NCBI GenBank assembly: GCA_003165595.1
Contig: PLWQ01000012.1
Location: forward strand, 479,390-543,389
Origin: Fibrobacterota bacterium
GTDB lineage: Bacteria > Fibrobacterota > Chitinivibrionia > Chitinivibrionales > FEN-1185
Direction: 5' to 3'
Length of the DNA stretch: 64,000 nt
The notes beneath the pieces are model-generated. The model was given only the letters and a program-made list of their open reading frames with translations, was not told where the DNA came from and searched no databases. How positions within the stretch are numbered: position 1 is the stretch's first letter; each line of letters begins with the position of its first letter. Both the position numbers and the translations under genes were made by a program. Shown here piece by piece: positions 50,674-58,761 of this stretch.

Positions 50674-51423
50674 ATGACCCCAATTCATCTTGCTTTCCGT
50701 CACGAGAAACACCGGCGAGTCGTGTCGGCTCTTGCCCTGTCCGTTTGTGCGGCCTGGCTTGCAGGAGGATGCATTTACAACAACACGCCGCCGGCTCAGG
50801 CCATTACGCTCGACTGGATCGGCGCGACCAGCCAGCCCGTTTCTCCCGCCCCGACCATGCAGTTTGCATTGTCGGCCCAGCTTGCCGATACTTCGGTCGA
50901 TGTCGTGTTTTCTCCGCCCTTTGCCGGCGCCTACGACATCGACCTTAACGCAACAAGAGATACGCTCACGCTTTCCGTTCTCGACATGCTTCAGGGCAAC
51001 ACCACCTATGTGCTCAAGCTCAAGTCCTCCGTGCACTCAACGGCCGGAGCATGGCTGTACCCCTATCAGGATTCAGTGGTGTTCACCACGGCGGCCCGCG
51101 AACAGGAACCCAACGGCACCTTTGCCCTTGCCGACACGCTTCTGGCGCCGGTGATATATGGCATGATTTCGGACGCTCAGGATACCGACGTTTATCTCGT
51201 TCCCGCGGCCCGGCGCGGCACGCTCTTTGTGTCGTCTGCTGACAACCGCGCCGCCTTCCTGGTGTTCGATTCGCTGGGACGCGGCGTGGCGGTCTCGTCG
51301 GCGGCGTCCGCCCCCGACACCTTTACAATTCCGGACAGCGTCGACTTCCCCGTGTACATCAAAATATTTGGCTTTATCAATGGAATGCCCGGCATGTACC
51401 AGTTCGGAATTCTACAACGATAG
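50674..51423 (+). CDS. lipoprotein with Ig-like and pre-peptidase-type domains
   Basis: This 249-residue protein has a lipoprotein signal with lipobox LAGGC (Cys about 31). The first part is an Ig/SbsA-like beta-sandwich (ADTSVDVVFSPPFAGAYDID, NTTYVLKLKSSVHSTAGAWL, DSVVFTTA). The second resembles a bacterial pre-peptidase C-terminal (PPC) domain: EQEPNGTFALADTLLAPVIY, DAQDTDVYLVPAARRGTLFV, FDSLGRGVAVSSA. Both are surface-protein modules. It is followed eight bases later by a coiled-coil/TPR gene, so the two probably form one unit. Function is unknown. Confidence 0.75.
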   Translation: MTPIHLAFRHEKHRRVVSALALSVCAAWLAGGCIYNNTPPAQAITLDWIGATSQPVSPAPTMQFALSAQLADTSVDVVFSPPFAGAYDIDLNATRDTLTLSVLDMLQGNTTYVLKLKSSVHSTAGAWLYPYQDSVVFTTAAREQEPNGTFALADTLLAPVIYGMISDAQDTDVYLVPAARRGTLFVSSADNRAAFLVFDSLGRGVAVSSAASAPDTFTIPDSVDFPVYIKIFGFINGMPGMYQFGILQR

Positions 51424-51431
51424 GCAACACC

Positions 51432-53138
51432 ATGCACTTGACGGATCAGGCGCGGGCGACGCTAAAAGGGCTCAAACAATCGACGCCCGACTCGGCGAAT
51501 GCCCGCGAGCTGGGGTCGGTCTACTGGACCGCGCTTTCTCAAGGAATTGCGGAATGCGTGCGCGCGAAATCCGATCTCTCCGCTTACCTTGAATCGGAGC
51601 GCGACTTTGTGGATTTCGGCCTTGTTCCCGAGGTGGTTGGCAACTGCGCCGACATCGGGAACAAAATTCTCGAAAAGCCGGCAACGCCGCCCTATTGCAC
51701 CATTCTCCTTTTTTCCGATTGGCTTTCCCAGGTATGCGCCAAGATTCTCCAGGGAGACAAACGGGAACTGCTCGAAAAGGAAATTGCCGTTCATTACCAG
51801 CAAATCGAGCGGCTCGAATCGGAATCACGTGACCTGCAGCGCCAGCGCAGGGACGGCATCGTCCAGGAGCTGGAAAAGAACACGCCGTCGTTCAAACCGG
51901 CCGATGCCCGTATTCATCTTGAGAACATGGATCAACTCGACGCCCTCCTGCGCCAGAATCTCAAATTCAAAAAAGCGGTATCTAAAGGCATGTTCTTCTC
52001 CGTGCCCGAAAAAAGGGCGTACTGCGAGCGGGAGAACGCCATCGCATCGCTGCGTTCCAAAGCCGACGATGTTCTCAACGCCATTCCACCGAAAGAACGG
52101 ACGGTTATCAAGGGATACTCAACGCAGATAAGCGACAACCTGGGACGCATCATCGATTACGAAGACTCCGTGGAGAAAATGAAGAAGGAATGCGCAGAGC
52201 TGGAGAAAAAGAAAGAGGCCATTTCACCCGTGGAGATCGAAGCCCGGATTGTCAAGGAAATCGACTATCTTCGCGATCTCCTTAAACTCGCGGCGAAACG
52301 GTTGCACTTGGAAAGCTGCCCTTTTGCTCGGGAAAGCGACAAAAGCCTTACGCTGCAGGAGCTGGCGTCCTGTCTCGACCGGATCCTCGAATTCGACCCG
52401 CGGATCTTTCATAACGACCGCGTGGCGATTTTCGGAAAGCCGAGCGTTCTGCTGGTGCCGGGCAACGGAAATTCGTTGTACGACTGGAAGAACAACGTGA
52501 TTATCGTGCCCACGCTCCCTCCGTCGGGCAACCGCATGGCATCCGTCGCCTGCGGCGCCATAGAATACCGACTCGATACCGACGAAGACAAGAACCTGCT
52601 TACTTCCTACAACAAGCTGCCGCAGCACGAAAGCGTAAAATCGATATTTCACCTGCGAACAGAATTGACAAAAGACTATATTGTTTGGATGACCTCAGAG
52701 TACAAGGGCTACAAGAACCTTTCGCGCGAAGCGCGCAAGTGGTTCGAACACGAGATCGCGCCGGGGAAGAACGACATCTACATCCCGCCGCAGCTCCAGC
52801 CGTTCGTGATTTCCACCGAAGAGTTCGCCGCGCTCCTCGACGGCTGCGAGTCCCGGCTGGCGGGCGGCACCACCTTTGCTTTGGAAGAAGACCTGTGGAC
52901 GGCAAGCATTCTTAATTATCAACTCGGAAAGTTCGAGCACAGCGTGGAGATCCTGAAGGCACTCGTTGCCAAAAATCCTTCCAACCAGAAGGCCCTGTAC
53001 AATCTCGGCTTCATCTGCATGAAGCTGATGCACAAGCAGGAAGCCATCAGAAGCTTCCAGGAATATGCAAAGCTCAATCCGCAAAGCTGGTGGACCGGCG
53101 TCGTGATGGACAATATCCGGCGGCTGCAAGCGGGATAG
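51432..53138 (+). CDS. coiled-coil protein with C-terminal TPR, unknown function
   Basis: This 568-residue soluble protein has no signal peptide or membrane helix. There are two coiled-coil segments (about 115-145, KREL LEKEIAVHYQQIERLESE; and about 230-285, EDSVEKMKKECAELEKKKEA), then a compact central region of unknown fold (FHNDRVAIFGKPSVLLVPGN, NNVIIVPTLPPSGNRMASVA). The C-terminal end is TPR-like (LNYQLGKFEHSVEILKALVA, KALYNLGFICMKLMHKQEAI). I do not recognise the family. Its ATG is 8 bases after the lipoprotein stop, suggesting a shared transcript. A role as cytoplasmic scaffold is possible. Confidence 0.65.
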   Translation: MHLTDQARATLKGLKQSTPDSANARELGSVYWTALSQGIAECVRAKSDLSAYLESERDFVDFGLVPEVVGNCADIGNKILEKPATPPYCTILLFSDWLSQVCAKILQGDKRELLEKEIAVHYQQIERLESESRDLQRQRRDGIVQELEKNTPSFKPADARIHLENMDQLDALLRQNLKFKKAVSKGMFFSVPEKRAYCERENAIASLRSKADDVLNAIPPKERTVIKGYSTQISDNLGRIIDYEDSVEKMKKECAELEKKKEAISPVEIEARIVKEIDYLRDLLKLAAKRLHLESCPFARESDKSLTLQELASCLDRILEFDPRIFHNDRVAIFGKPSVLLVPGNGNSLYDWKNNVIIVPTLPPSGNRMASVACGAIEYRLDTDEDKNLLTSYNKLPQHESVKSIFHLRTELTKDYIVWMTSEYKGYKNLSREARKWFEHEIAPGKNDIYIPPQLQPFVISTEEFAALLDGCESRLAGGTTFALEEDLWTASILNYQLGKFEHSVEILKALVAKNPSNQKALYNLGFICMKLMHKQEAIRSFQEYAKLNPQSWWTGVVMDNIRRLQAG

Positions 53139-53268
53139 CCCGCCATCGGGGAGAGGCGCTCCGTCTGCCATCCATATCCGCGGCTTTGACGAAAGGCTTC
53201 ATTGAATTATTTTGTCCTTTGTCCGACGATCGGCCATCGCGCACCGCAAAAGGAAACAGCTTGTACAA

Positions 53269-54846
53269 ATGACACCTCAGGCTCCGCACGACAAGAACGC
53301 GCCCGGTTTCTTCTCTTCGATTCCGCAGGCGACGTGGGTACGAGTCCTCATTGTTCTCCAGCTTTCGCTGCTCGCCTGGGAATTCTATCCCGATCTTTCC
53401 ACCAACGGCGATGATGCACGGTACTACCTGCTGGGACAGGCCATGCGCGAGGGAAAGGGCTACCGGCAAATCCAGCTCCCCAATGCTCCGGTGGAAACCG
53501 GATACCCCATCGCTTTTCCACTTTTGTTAACGATTGTGTCGTTTGTATCCAGCAGCATTATGGTGGCCAAGATTTTTCTCGCGCTGTGCGGAGCGCTTAC
53601 CACGCTCCTGTGTTACTTCCTTTTCAAGAATCACCTGCGGCGGCTCCTTGTTCCAATGCTTGCGCTCTGGGCCGTTTCCTCCCTCATGGTGGAGTTCAGT
53701 TCGAGCCTCATGAGCGAAATTCCCTTTCTCCTGTTTTCGATTCTCGCCCTCGTCTTGTACGAGCGGAGCGCGGCAGACCCGAAAAACGCCTGGCTGTTCT
53801 GGTTGACAATTGCGGTTTCCGTGGTGCCCATGCATTGCCGGAGCGTTGGGCTGGCGTTTTCGGCGGCGTGGATACTCAATACGCTTGTTGACAAAAGGTA
53901 TCGTTTTGCCCTTGCACACGTGGGCATGCTTGCGGTTACCGTGGTCGTGTTCCACGTGTTTACAACCTGGCAGAATTCCTATCTCCTGCAGCTCGTGCAG
54001 AAAAACAGCTACGCGCCGGATCTGGGGTATGTGACGGTCGCCGACATGCTTGAGCGCATCGGACAGAACATCAAGGCCTACGGGCTCTCAATCGTTTCGC
54101 AATCCCTTATCCCGCTCCCCTATGCGTTTCCGCCCTTTGCCAAGACGATCGTTTCGGCGCTCTGCGTCGCCCTGATTCTCACCGGCTGGGTGCGGGGATT
54201 CTTCGGCCGGATGCGATTCGCCTCCCTGTATGTCTTCCTGTACTTCGGGATTCTTGTCATGTGGCAGTTTCAATGGTCGAGCGAACGGTTTGTGGTGGGC
54301 GTGCTCCCGTTTCTCTACTACTTTCTGCTGAGCGGGCTCGATGCGCTGATGAGCCTTGTCGTGCCCGCCAAGGACGCATCCCTCGCGCGAAAATTTACCG
54401 CCGGGTCCGAAGCGCCGTCGCGCGCGGGGGGCATCGTGGTGTGGGCGGTAGTCGCGATCATCGGCTTTTTCAATGTTTACAATCAACCGAAGGACCTTCA
54501 TCTCAAGCGGTACCTGGGGCCCGACTGGCGCAATTTCTACAGTTGCGCAGACTGGGTGCGCATTAACGCCCCGCAAGACGCGGTGGTCATGAGCCGCAAG
54601 CCCGAATTGTTTTACGTGCGGGCGAAACGAACCGGTCTGGTATATCCTTTCACGCACAACACCCAGAAGATCATCGACGCCATCGATTCGATGCGGGTTT
54701 CGCATGTGGTCCTCGACAATTTCGCGTGGACCGCGACGTCGGGAGAATACCTCTATCCTGCCATCCGCAGCAACCCGGGCCGATTCAAGATCGCCTACGC
54801 GCTCAACAATCCGCCCACGGTTGTGTATGAGGTGGTCAAACGATGA
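53269..54846 (+). CDS. polytopic GT-C-type glycosyltransferase-like membrane protein
   Basis: I use the ATG at 53269 (525 residues). The sequence has about ten membrane helices and the first-loop acidic motif of GT-C enzymes (DLSTNGDDARYYLLGQAMRE, followed by GYPIAFPLLLTIVSF). This layout is that of ArnT/PMT/Dol-P-Man-dependent transferases that move sugars from polyprenyl phosphate to lipids or proteins on the periplasmic face. The C-terminal periplasmic part begins near NVYNQPKDLHLKRYLGPDWR. It is translationally coupled (ATGA) to a TPR protein, which in turn is coupled to an acyltransferase. Together they suggest modification of an envelope lipid. Sugar and acceptor are unknown. Confidence 0.75.
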   Translation: MTPQAPHDKNAPGFFSSIPQATWVRVLIVLQLSLLAWEFYPDLSTNGDDARYYLLGQAMREGKGYRQIQLPNAPVETGYPIAFPLLLTIVSFVSSSIMVAKIFLALCGALTTLLCYFLFKNHLRRLLVPMLALWAVSSLMVEFSSSLMSEIPFLLFSILALVLYERSAADPKNAWLFWLTIAVSVVPMHCRSVGLAFSAAWILNTLVDKRYRFALAHVGMLAVTVVVFHVFTTWQNSYLLQLVQKNSYAPDLGYVTVADMLERIGQNIKAYGLSIVSQSLIPLPYAFPPFAKTIVSALCVALILTGWVRGFFGRMRFASLYVFLYFGILVMWQFQWSSERFVVGVLPFLYYFLLSGLDALMSLVVPAKDASLARKFTAGSEAPSRAGGIVVWAVVAIIGFFNVYNQPKDLHLKRYLGPDWRNFYSCADWVRINAPQDAVVMSRKPELFYVRAKRTGLVYPFTHNTQKIIDAIDSMRVSHVVLDNFAWTATSGEYLYPAIRSNPGRFKIAYALNNPPTVVYEVVKR

Positions 54847-55730
54847 AAATGCGCCTTGTCAGCCGCGACATCGCCTTCTACCCGCTTATCTTTGTGATAT
54901 GGACCATCATCATTGTGGCCATGCACGGCAACCACTCCTATTTCGGGATGCCATTGCCCGCCATGGAGGTGCGTCAGAACGACAGCGACTACTACCGGCC
55001 CGCGTCCGGAGGTTTCAACATGGTTCAGGCGCAGAAGGCGCTTGCAGGCGAGCGCAATCCAAAGGAGCGCGCCCGCATTCTCGAGGCGATCGGTATCGCC
55101 TGCTTCGACAAATATCGAACGGAGCGTGCTCCGCAGTACCTCGATTCTGCGCAGCGCTATGTGCAGGAAGCGGTCACTTCCGCCCCCGACGTCCCCGGGT
55201 ATTACTACAATCTTGCACGCATCTGCACGGAGAAGAAAGACTTTGCATCCGCAAAGGCGTGTTACGAGAAAGCCGCGGCTGTTGACCCGAAGAATTACAT
55301 GTCGTACCATAATCTCGGATTGCTTTCCTATTACGAGTTCAAGAATCCCGACATGGCAAAGTCGTATTTCGAAAAGGCGCTCTCAATCGATACCGCCCTG
55401 CCTATCGACAACTATCTGCTTGCCGAAATCGCGCTGGGAAAGAAGGACTATTCGGCCGCCGCGCTGCACTACGGCAGGGAATTGCAACTGTACGCCGCGG
55501 GGCTCAGCGCCAGGGCCACGGTTATGGCCGATCAAGCGAGTCTGAGGCTTGCCGCAACACTGTCGGCCCTGGAGCTTGCCATGCTGTATTCGTCGGCTAC
55601 TCCCAATGAGCAATTGGCGAACTCTTACTTCGGCGCCTATCTCAAACTTGAGACGGACCAGCAGCGCAGGCAGAATTCCATCAACGAATTTCAGAAACGC
55701 CACCCCGGCGCGGGCGTACCGGCTCCATGA
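54843..55730 (+). CDS. membrane-anchored TPR protein
   Basis: This 295-residue protein has an N-terminal membrane anchor (IAFYPLIFVIWTIIIVAM) and a periplasmic TPR region: YYYNLARICTEKKDFASAKA, YHNLGLLSYYEFKNPDMAKS, YLLAEIALGKKDYSAAALHY, LALELAMLYSSA-type helices. Its ATG overlaps the stop of the GT-C gene and its stop overlaps the start of the acyltransferase gene (ATGA at both ends), so all three proteins are probably made together. It may hold the two enzymes in a complex. No catalytic motif is present. Confidence 0.8.
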   Translation: MKMRLVSRDIAFYPLIFVIWTIIIVAMHGNHSYFGMPLPAMEVRQNDSDYYRPASGGFNMVQAQKALAGERNPKERARILEAIGIACFDKYRTERAPQYLDSAQRYVQEAVTSAPDVPGYYYNLARICTEKKDFASAKACYEKAAAVDPKNYMSYHNLGLLSYYEFKNPDMAKSYFEKALSIDTALPIDNYLLAEIALGKKDYSAAALHYGRELQLYAAGLSARATVMADQASLRLAATLSALELAMLYSSATPNEQLANSYFGAYLKLETDQQRRQNSINEFQKRHPGAGVPAP

Positions 55731-56662
55731 ACCGGCAGGCGCAATGGGACGGGCGATCCACGGGAAGCGCCGCGGGCACGGGAATTTTCGTATGGCTCAT
55801 TTCCAATGCCGGTGTGGTGCCGGCCTATTGCCTGCTTCTTTTTGTGAGCCTGTTCTACGCATTGACAGACAAGAAGTCCGCACGGGCGGTGGCCGCGCTT
55901 CGCTCCCATCTTGGGCAGCCCTCTTCGGCGTGGCGCCGCTTTCGGCACTGTTTCTCTTTCGGCATGAGCATAATTGACAGATACGCGTTTCTCACCGGCA
56001 AGCAGTCGTTCTTTACTTCCGAGGCCCGCCGGGAAGATCTCATTTCGGCCGCCGTGGGAAAAGGCTCTGGCGCCATTCTCCTCGGCGCTCACGTCGGCAA
56101 CTGGGAAATCGCTGGCAACCTGCTCACGGACCGTCTCAAAGTCCCTGTTCACTATGTGATGATGGACGCAGAACGTCCCGAAATGAAGGACATCCTCAAG
56201 GAAGCCATCGAGGCCCGCAAAACAAACATTATTCCCGTCGATTCTGACCCTCTTGACCTCGTGATGGCCGTGCGCGACGCGATCAAGAAGAACGGCATCG
56301 TGTGCATGAATGGCGACCGCATAGGGCACGGGCAAAAAGGCCAAAAGCACAACTTCCTTGGCGCAGACGTGAGCTTTCCCCTGGGCCCCTTTGCTGTAGC
56401 TGCCGCCACCGGCGCGCCGATTATTCCTGTTTTGGTAACAAAATCAGGAATCAGAAAGTATATTTTCAAGGCCTATGCACCTATTCTTTTTGACGGCATT
56501 ACCAGGGAGAACCGCGAGAAATACATTTTTACTGCTCTGGAACGATACGTGGGAATTCTTGAGCAGGCGGTCAAGGAAAAGCCGTATGAGTGGTTTAATT
56601 TTTACGACTTCTGGGAAGAAGGCGGCAGTCCGGCGGGCTCAGCCGGCGTAGAAACACGGTAA
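55727..56662 (+). CDS. lysophospholipid/lipid A acyltransferase (LpxL/HtrB family)
   Basis: This 311-residue protein has an N-terminal membrane segment (IFVWLISNAGVVPAYCLLLF) and the acyltransferase motif AILLGAHVGNWEIAG (H-x4-D/E). The substrate-binding block GIVCMNGDRIGHG and the PVLVTK segment (FAVAAATGAPIIPVLVTK) are LpxL-type. It adds a fatty acyl chain from acyl-ACP to a lipid A precursor or related glycolipid at the inner membrane. It is coupled by ATGA to the TPR gene. Such enzymes are also found in flexirubin and aryl-polyene clusters, with which the ammonia-lyase, GT2-DUF2062 and acyl ligase in this window would also fit. Confidence 0.88.
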   Translation: MNRQAQWDGRSTGSAAGTGIFVWLISNAGVVPAYCLLLFVSLFYALTDKKSARAVAALRSHLGQPSSAWRRFRHCFSFGMSIIDRYAFLTGKQSFFTSEARREDLISAAVGKGSGAILLGAHVGNWEIAGNLLTDRLKVPVHYVMMDAERPEMKDILKEAIEARKTNIIPVDSDPLDLVMAVRDAIKKNGIVCMNGDRIGHGQKGQKHNFLGADVSFPLGPFAVAAATGAPIIPVLVTKSGIRKYIFKAYAPILFDGITRENREKYIFTALERYVGILEQAVKEKPYEWFNFYDFWEEGGSPAGSAGVETR

Positions 56663-56772
56663 CCGGTAGGGCGGGTTTCCCGTCAAACAGAATGAAATTG
56701 GAAGCCGGAACGAATGCCTCTCCCGTTGCAAACAATGCATACCATCGCTCACCAAACAATGGAGGTGTCTAC

Positions 56773-57324
56773 ATGAGGTCACGGTTGATTTGCAGACTTG
56801 CTTTTTCGGTGGCGGTCCTTGCAATCGGTTCGTCGTTCGTTTTCGCGGGCGAGGAGACTTACCAGGGATTTAAATTGACCACGGACAACGGCGGCCATAT
56901 CACGGCCATGGTCGTGAACTCACCCGATTCGTATCTGGGAATCGAGGCTGAATACGCGTTTACGGTGTCTCCCGACGGGACGCCTGCCAGTTGCACTATC
57001 ACCTTCAAAAACAACGTTCAGCGCCAGATGAAACCGATGGAACTCTCGCTCCATTTCGCTCAATGCGGCGGACCTATTGCTATATGGGACTATTACGGCC
57101 AGCACGGCAAAACGGTTTCTTATGCAATCGCCAGCGACAAGGTGCCGTTCGACGTGTTCGGCAAAACGTCCCGGCTGATTCTCAATGACGGGAAACAGTA
57201 CATCGGCAAGCTTGCGAAGCTCTCCGGACTTGGCGAGGGTTACTCGCTCACCATCGACGGAGCATGCTGCGGCCCGCTTCAGTTTACGAACAATACGGTA
57301 AAAGAGATTCAGGTTATGAAGTAA
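56773..57324 (+). CDS. secreted small protein, VKEIQ-tail family (member 1)
   Basis: This 183-residue protein has GGAGGTG just before the ATG at 56773. A signal peptide (ICRLAFSVAVLAIGSSFVFA) gives a beta-rich periplasmic or secreted product. Shared features with the proteins at 57411 and 60269 are a YLGIEAEYAF-type strand, ITFKNNVQRQMKPMEL, KTVSYAIASDKVPFDVFGKT, GKQYIGKLAKL, and the end NTVKEIQVMK. The C-terminal GKxYIG...LxIxG...VKEIQ segment looks like a small five-strand barrel. It has no recognised domain name. It is transcribed toward member 2, with a strong shared terminator between them. Confidence 0.7.
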   Translation: MRSRLICRLAFSVAVLAIGSSFVFAGEETYQGFKLTTDNGGHITAMVVNSPDSYLGIEAEYAFTVSPDGTPASCTITFKNNVQRQMKPMELSLHFAQCGGPIAIWDYYGQHGKTVSYAIASDKVPFDVFGKTSRLILNDGKQYIGKLAKLSGLGEGYSLTIDGACCGPLQFTNNTVKEIQVMK

Positions 57325-57344
57325 TGGGTCGAAATAAGGGCTGG

Positions 57345-57384
57345 AAAAGAAAAGACCGCTGTTAGACCGGCGGTCTTTTCTTTT
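57345..57384. terminator. bidirectional terminator between paralogues 1 and 2
   Basis: A perfect 15-base-pair stem (AAAAGAAAAGACCGC / GCGGTCTTTTCTTTT) with a ten-base loop. T tracts are formed on both strands, so it can end both convergent genes. Confidence 0.9.
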
Positions 57385-57410
57385 GGATTGTCGCTTGCCG
57401 TAATCAGGCG

Positions 57411-57950
57411 CTACTTGAGCATCTGGATTTCCTTTACCGCGTTCCTATAGAACATCATGATGCTGCCCCTGATGTTGAGCGTAAACCATTCGGGGGAACC
57501 GGGCAGCAAGCTCAGAACCCCGATATAATCCTTCCCTTCCTTGGAAATTGCCCGCGTCAACTGGCCCGCAAAGATCTGCGGAATTGCATCGGCCGTAAAT
57601 GAAAAGCTCGTGATGCTGTTTTGTTTTTCGCGAAAGTCCCAGTAGGCGTTATCACCCCGGTATTCCGAGAAATAAAACGCCACCTCGCCCGGCGTCATGG
57701 CCCGCGTAACGCCGTTTTTGAAATGAATGTTCCCGCTCGCGGCCGATCCCGCGGCATCGACCGACAGATCGAGGTCCGATTCTATTTTCAAATAGGTTGC
57801 GGGATTCGCATAGGTCATTGTGACGGCCTTGCCATCTACGCCGGCGGAGATGGCCCAATTGTCAAAAGTCTGCTGACCGGTTGCGCCCTGTGGACAAAAA
57901 GCCGCTACAACACAGATAACAACCATCAATTTCTTCACATGAAACTCCAT
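57411..57950 (-). CDS. secreted small protein, VKEIQ-tail family (member 2)
   Basis: This 179-residue protein has AGGAGA about four bases before the ATG at 57950. A signal peptide (KLMVVICVVAAFCPQGATG) is followed by QQTFDNWAISAGVDGKAVTM, YLKIESDLDLSV, IHFKNGVTRAMTPGEVAFYF, KQNSITSFSFTADAIPQIFA, GKDYIGVLSLL and the tail NAVKEIQMLK. It matches member 3 closely (both mature proteins begin QQ-x-FDNW) and member 1 more distantly. No catalytic residues are evident. It is read away from the divergent ECF sigma gene, which may control it. Confidence 0.7.
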   Translation of the reverse strand: MEFHVKKLMVVICVVAAFCPQGATGQQTFDNWAISAGVDGKAVTMTYANPATYLKIESDLDLSVDAAGSAASGNIHFKNGVTRAMTPGEVAFYFSEYRGDNAYWDFREKQNSITSFSFTADAIPQIFAGQLTRAISKEGKDYIGVLSLLPGSPEWFTLNIRGSIMMFYRNAVKEIQMLK

Positions 57951-58063
57951 GGCGTCTCCTTTGATAAATGGAAAATACCTCTCCGCTGTTTGCCTCCCCC
58001 GGCACTGCCGGTCATCGTGCCTCCGCAATCTGCTCCTCGTCAACCCATCAATTAGACGTGGGG

Positions 58064-58095
58064 GGAACTTGACCGGTTTCCACCTTTTCGCGTAC
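58064..58095 (+). promoter_or_regulatory. possible ECF-type promoter of the sigma operon
   Basis: GGAACTT, the -35 consensus of sigmaE-like ECF factors, occurs at 58064 upstream of the sigma gene, followed at about 16 bases by TTCGCGTA, a weak -10 candidate. ECF factors often activate their own operon. The same motif was not found upstream of the three secreted paralogues, which weakens the case. Confidence 0.25.
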
Positions 58096-58188
58096 CCACA
58101 TCCGCCCTTAAAATCATATATTTAGATGCGCGCCGTCGCGCTTGTTCCCCGATACTGGAAACCTTTCTGCTTTTCCCGGGTCACACAC

Positions 58189-58761
58189 ATGGATACCGGA
58201 CCTGATCCCGATAGCGATCTCGTTGAGCGAAGCCGGCAGGGAGATGCTTCCGCGCTGCGGGAACTTCTCCATGCGAATGCGAGGCTGATCCAGTCGGTGG
58301 CGGCGCGCCTTACCCGCAATCCTCAATTGCAGGAGGACATCTTTCAGGAAGTGGTGATGCGCGTCATCCGGAAAATAAGCGAGTTCAGGGGAAATTGCAA
58401 GTTCAGCACCTGGGTATACCGGATAACCGTGAATGTAACATTCTCCATGCTTTCAAGAGAGGGAGTGCACAAAAATGCCCTTGGTCTCGACGAGGTCGCG
58501 GAGCAATTATCGGGCGGGGAACATGGCATCGAGGATACCATCGACCAGAAACGGATGTTCAAGGAGGCGGTGTCCGTCATTATGGGCATGCCGCAGAACA
58601 ATCGCGAGGTCTTTTCAATGTTCTACCTCGCGGATGCAAGCCTTGACGAGATAGCAAAGCAAACCGGCAAAAGTCAAAACGCAATCAAGGCGATACTTTT
58701 TAAGGGGCGAAAGCTGATCACTAGGCACCTCAGGAGAAACGGGATGCTTTCGAACGTATGA
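58189..58761 (+). CDS. ECF-type RNA polymerase sigma factor
   Basis: The protein is 190 residues from the ATG at 58189; an upstream ATG at 58126 would add 21 residues that look unlike the family. Region 2 is NPQLQEDIFQEVVMRVIRKI, then FRGNCKFSTWVYRITVNVTF; region 4 is MPQNNREVFSMFYLADASLD followed by EIAKQTGKSQNAIKAILFKG (helix-turn-helix). Its stop overlaps the start of a zinc-finger FecR protein (ATGA), the standard sigma/anti-sigma arrangement. It probably answers an envelope signal. The nearest candidate targets are the three small secreted paralogues around it. Confidence 0.92.
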   Translation: MDTGPDPDSDLVERSRQGDASALRELLHANARLIQSVAARLTRNPQLQEDIFQEVVMRVIRKISEFRGNCKFSTWVYRITVNVTFSMLSREGVHKNALGLDEVAEQLSGGEHGIEDTIDQKRMFKEAVSVIMGMPQNNREVFSMFYLADASLDEIAKQTGKSQNAIKAILFKGRKLITRHLRRNGMLSNV

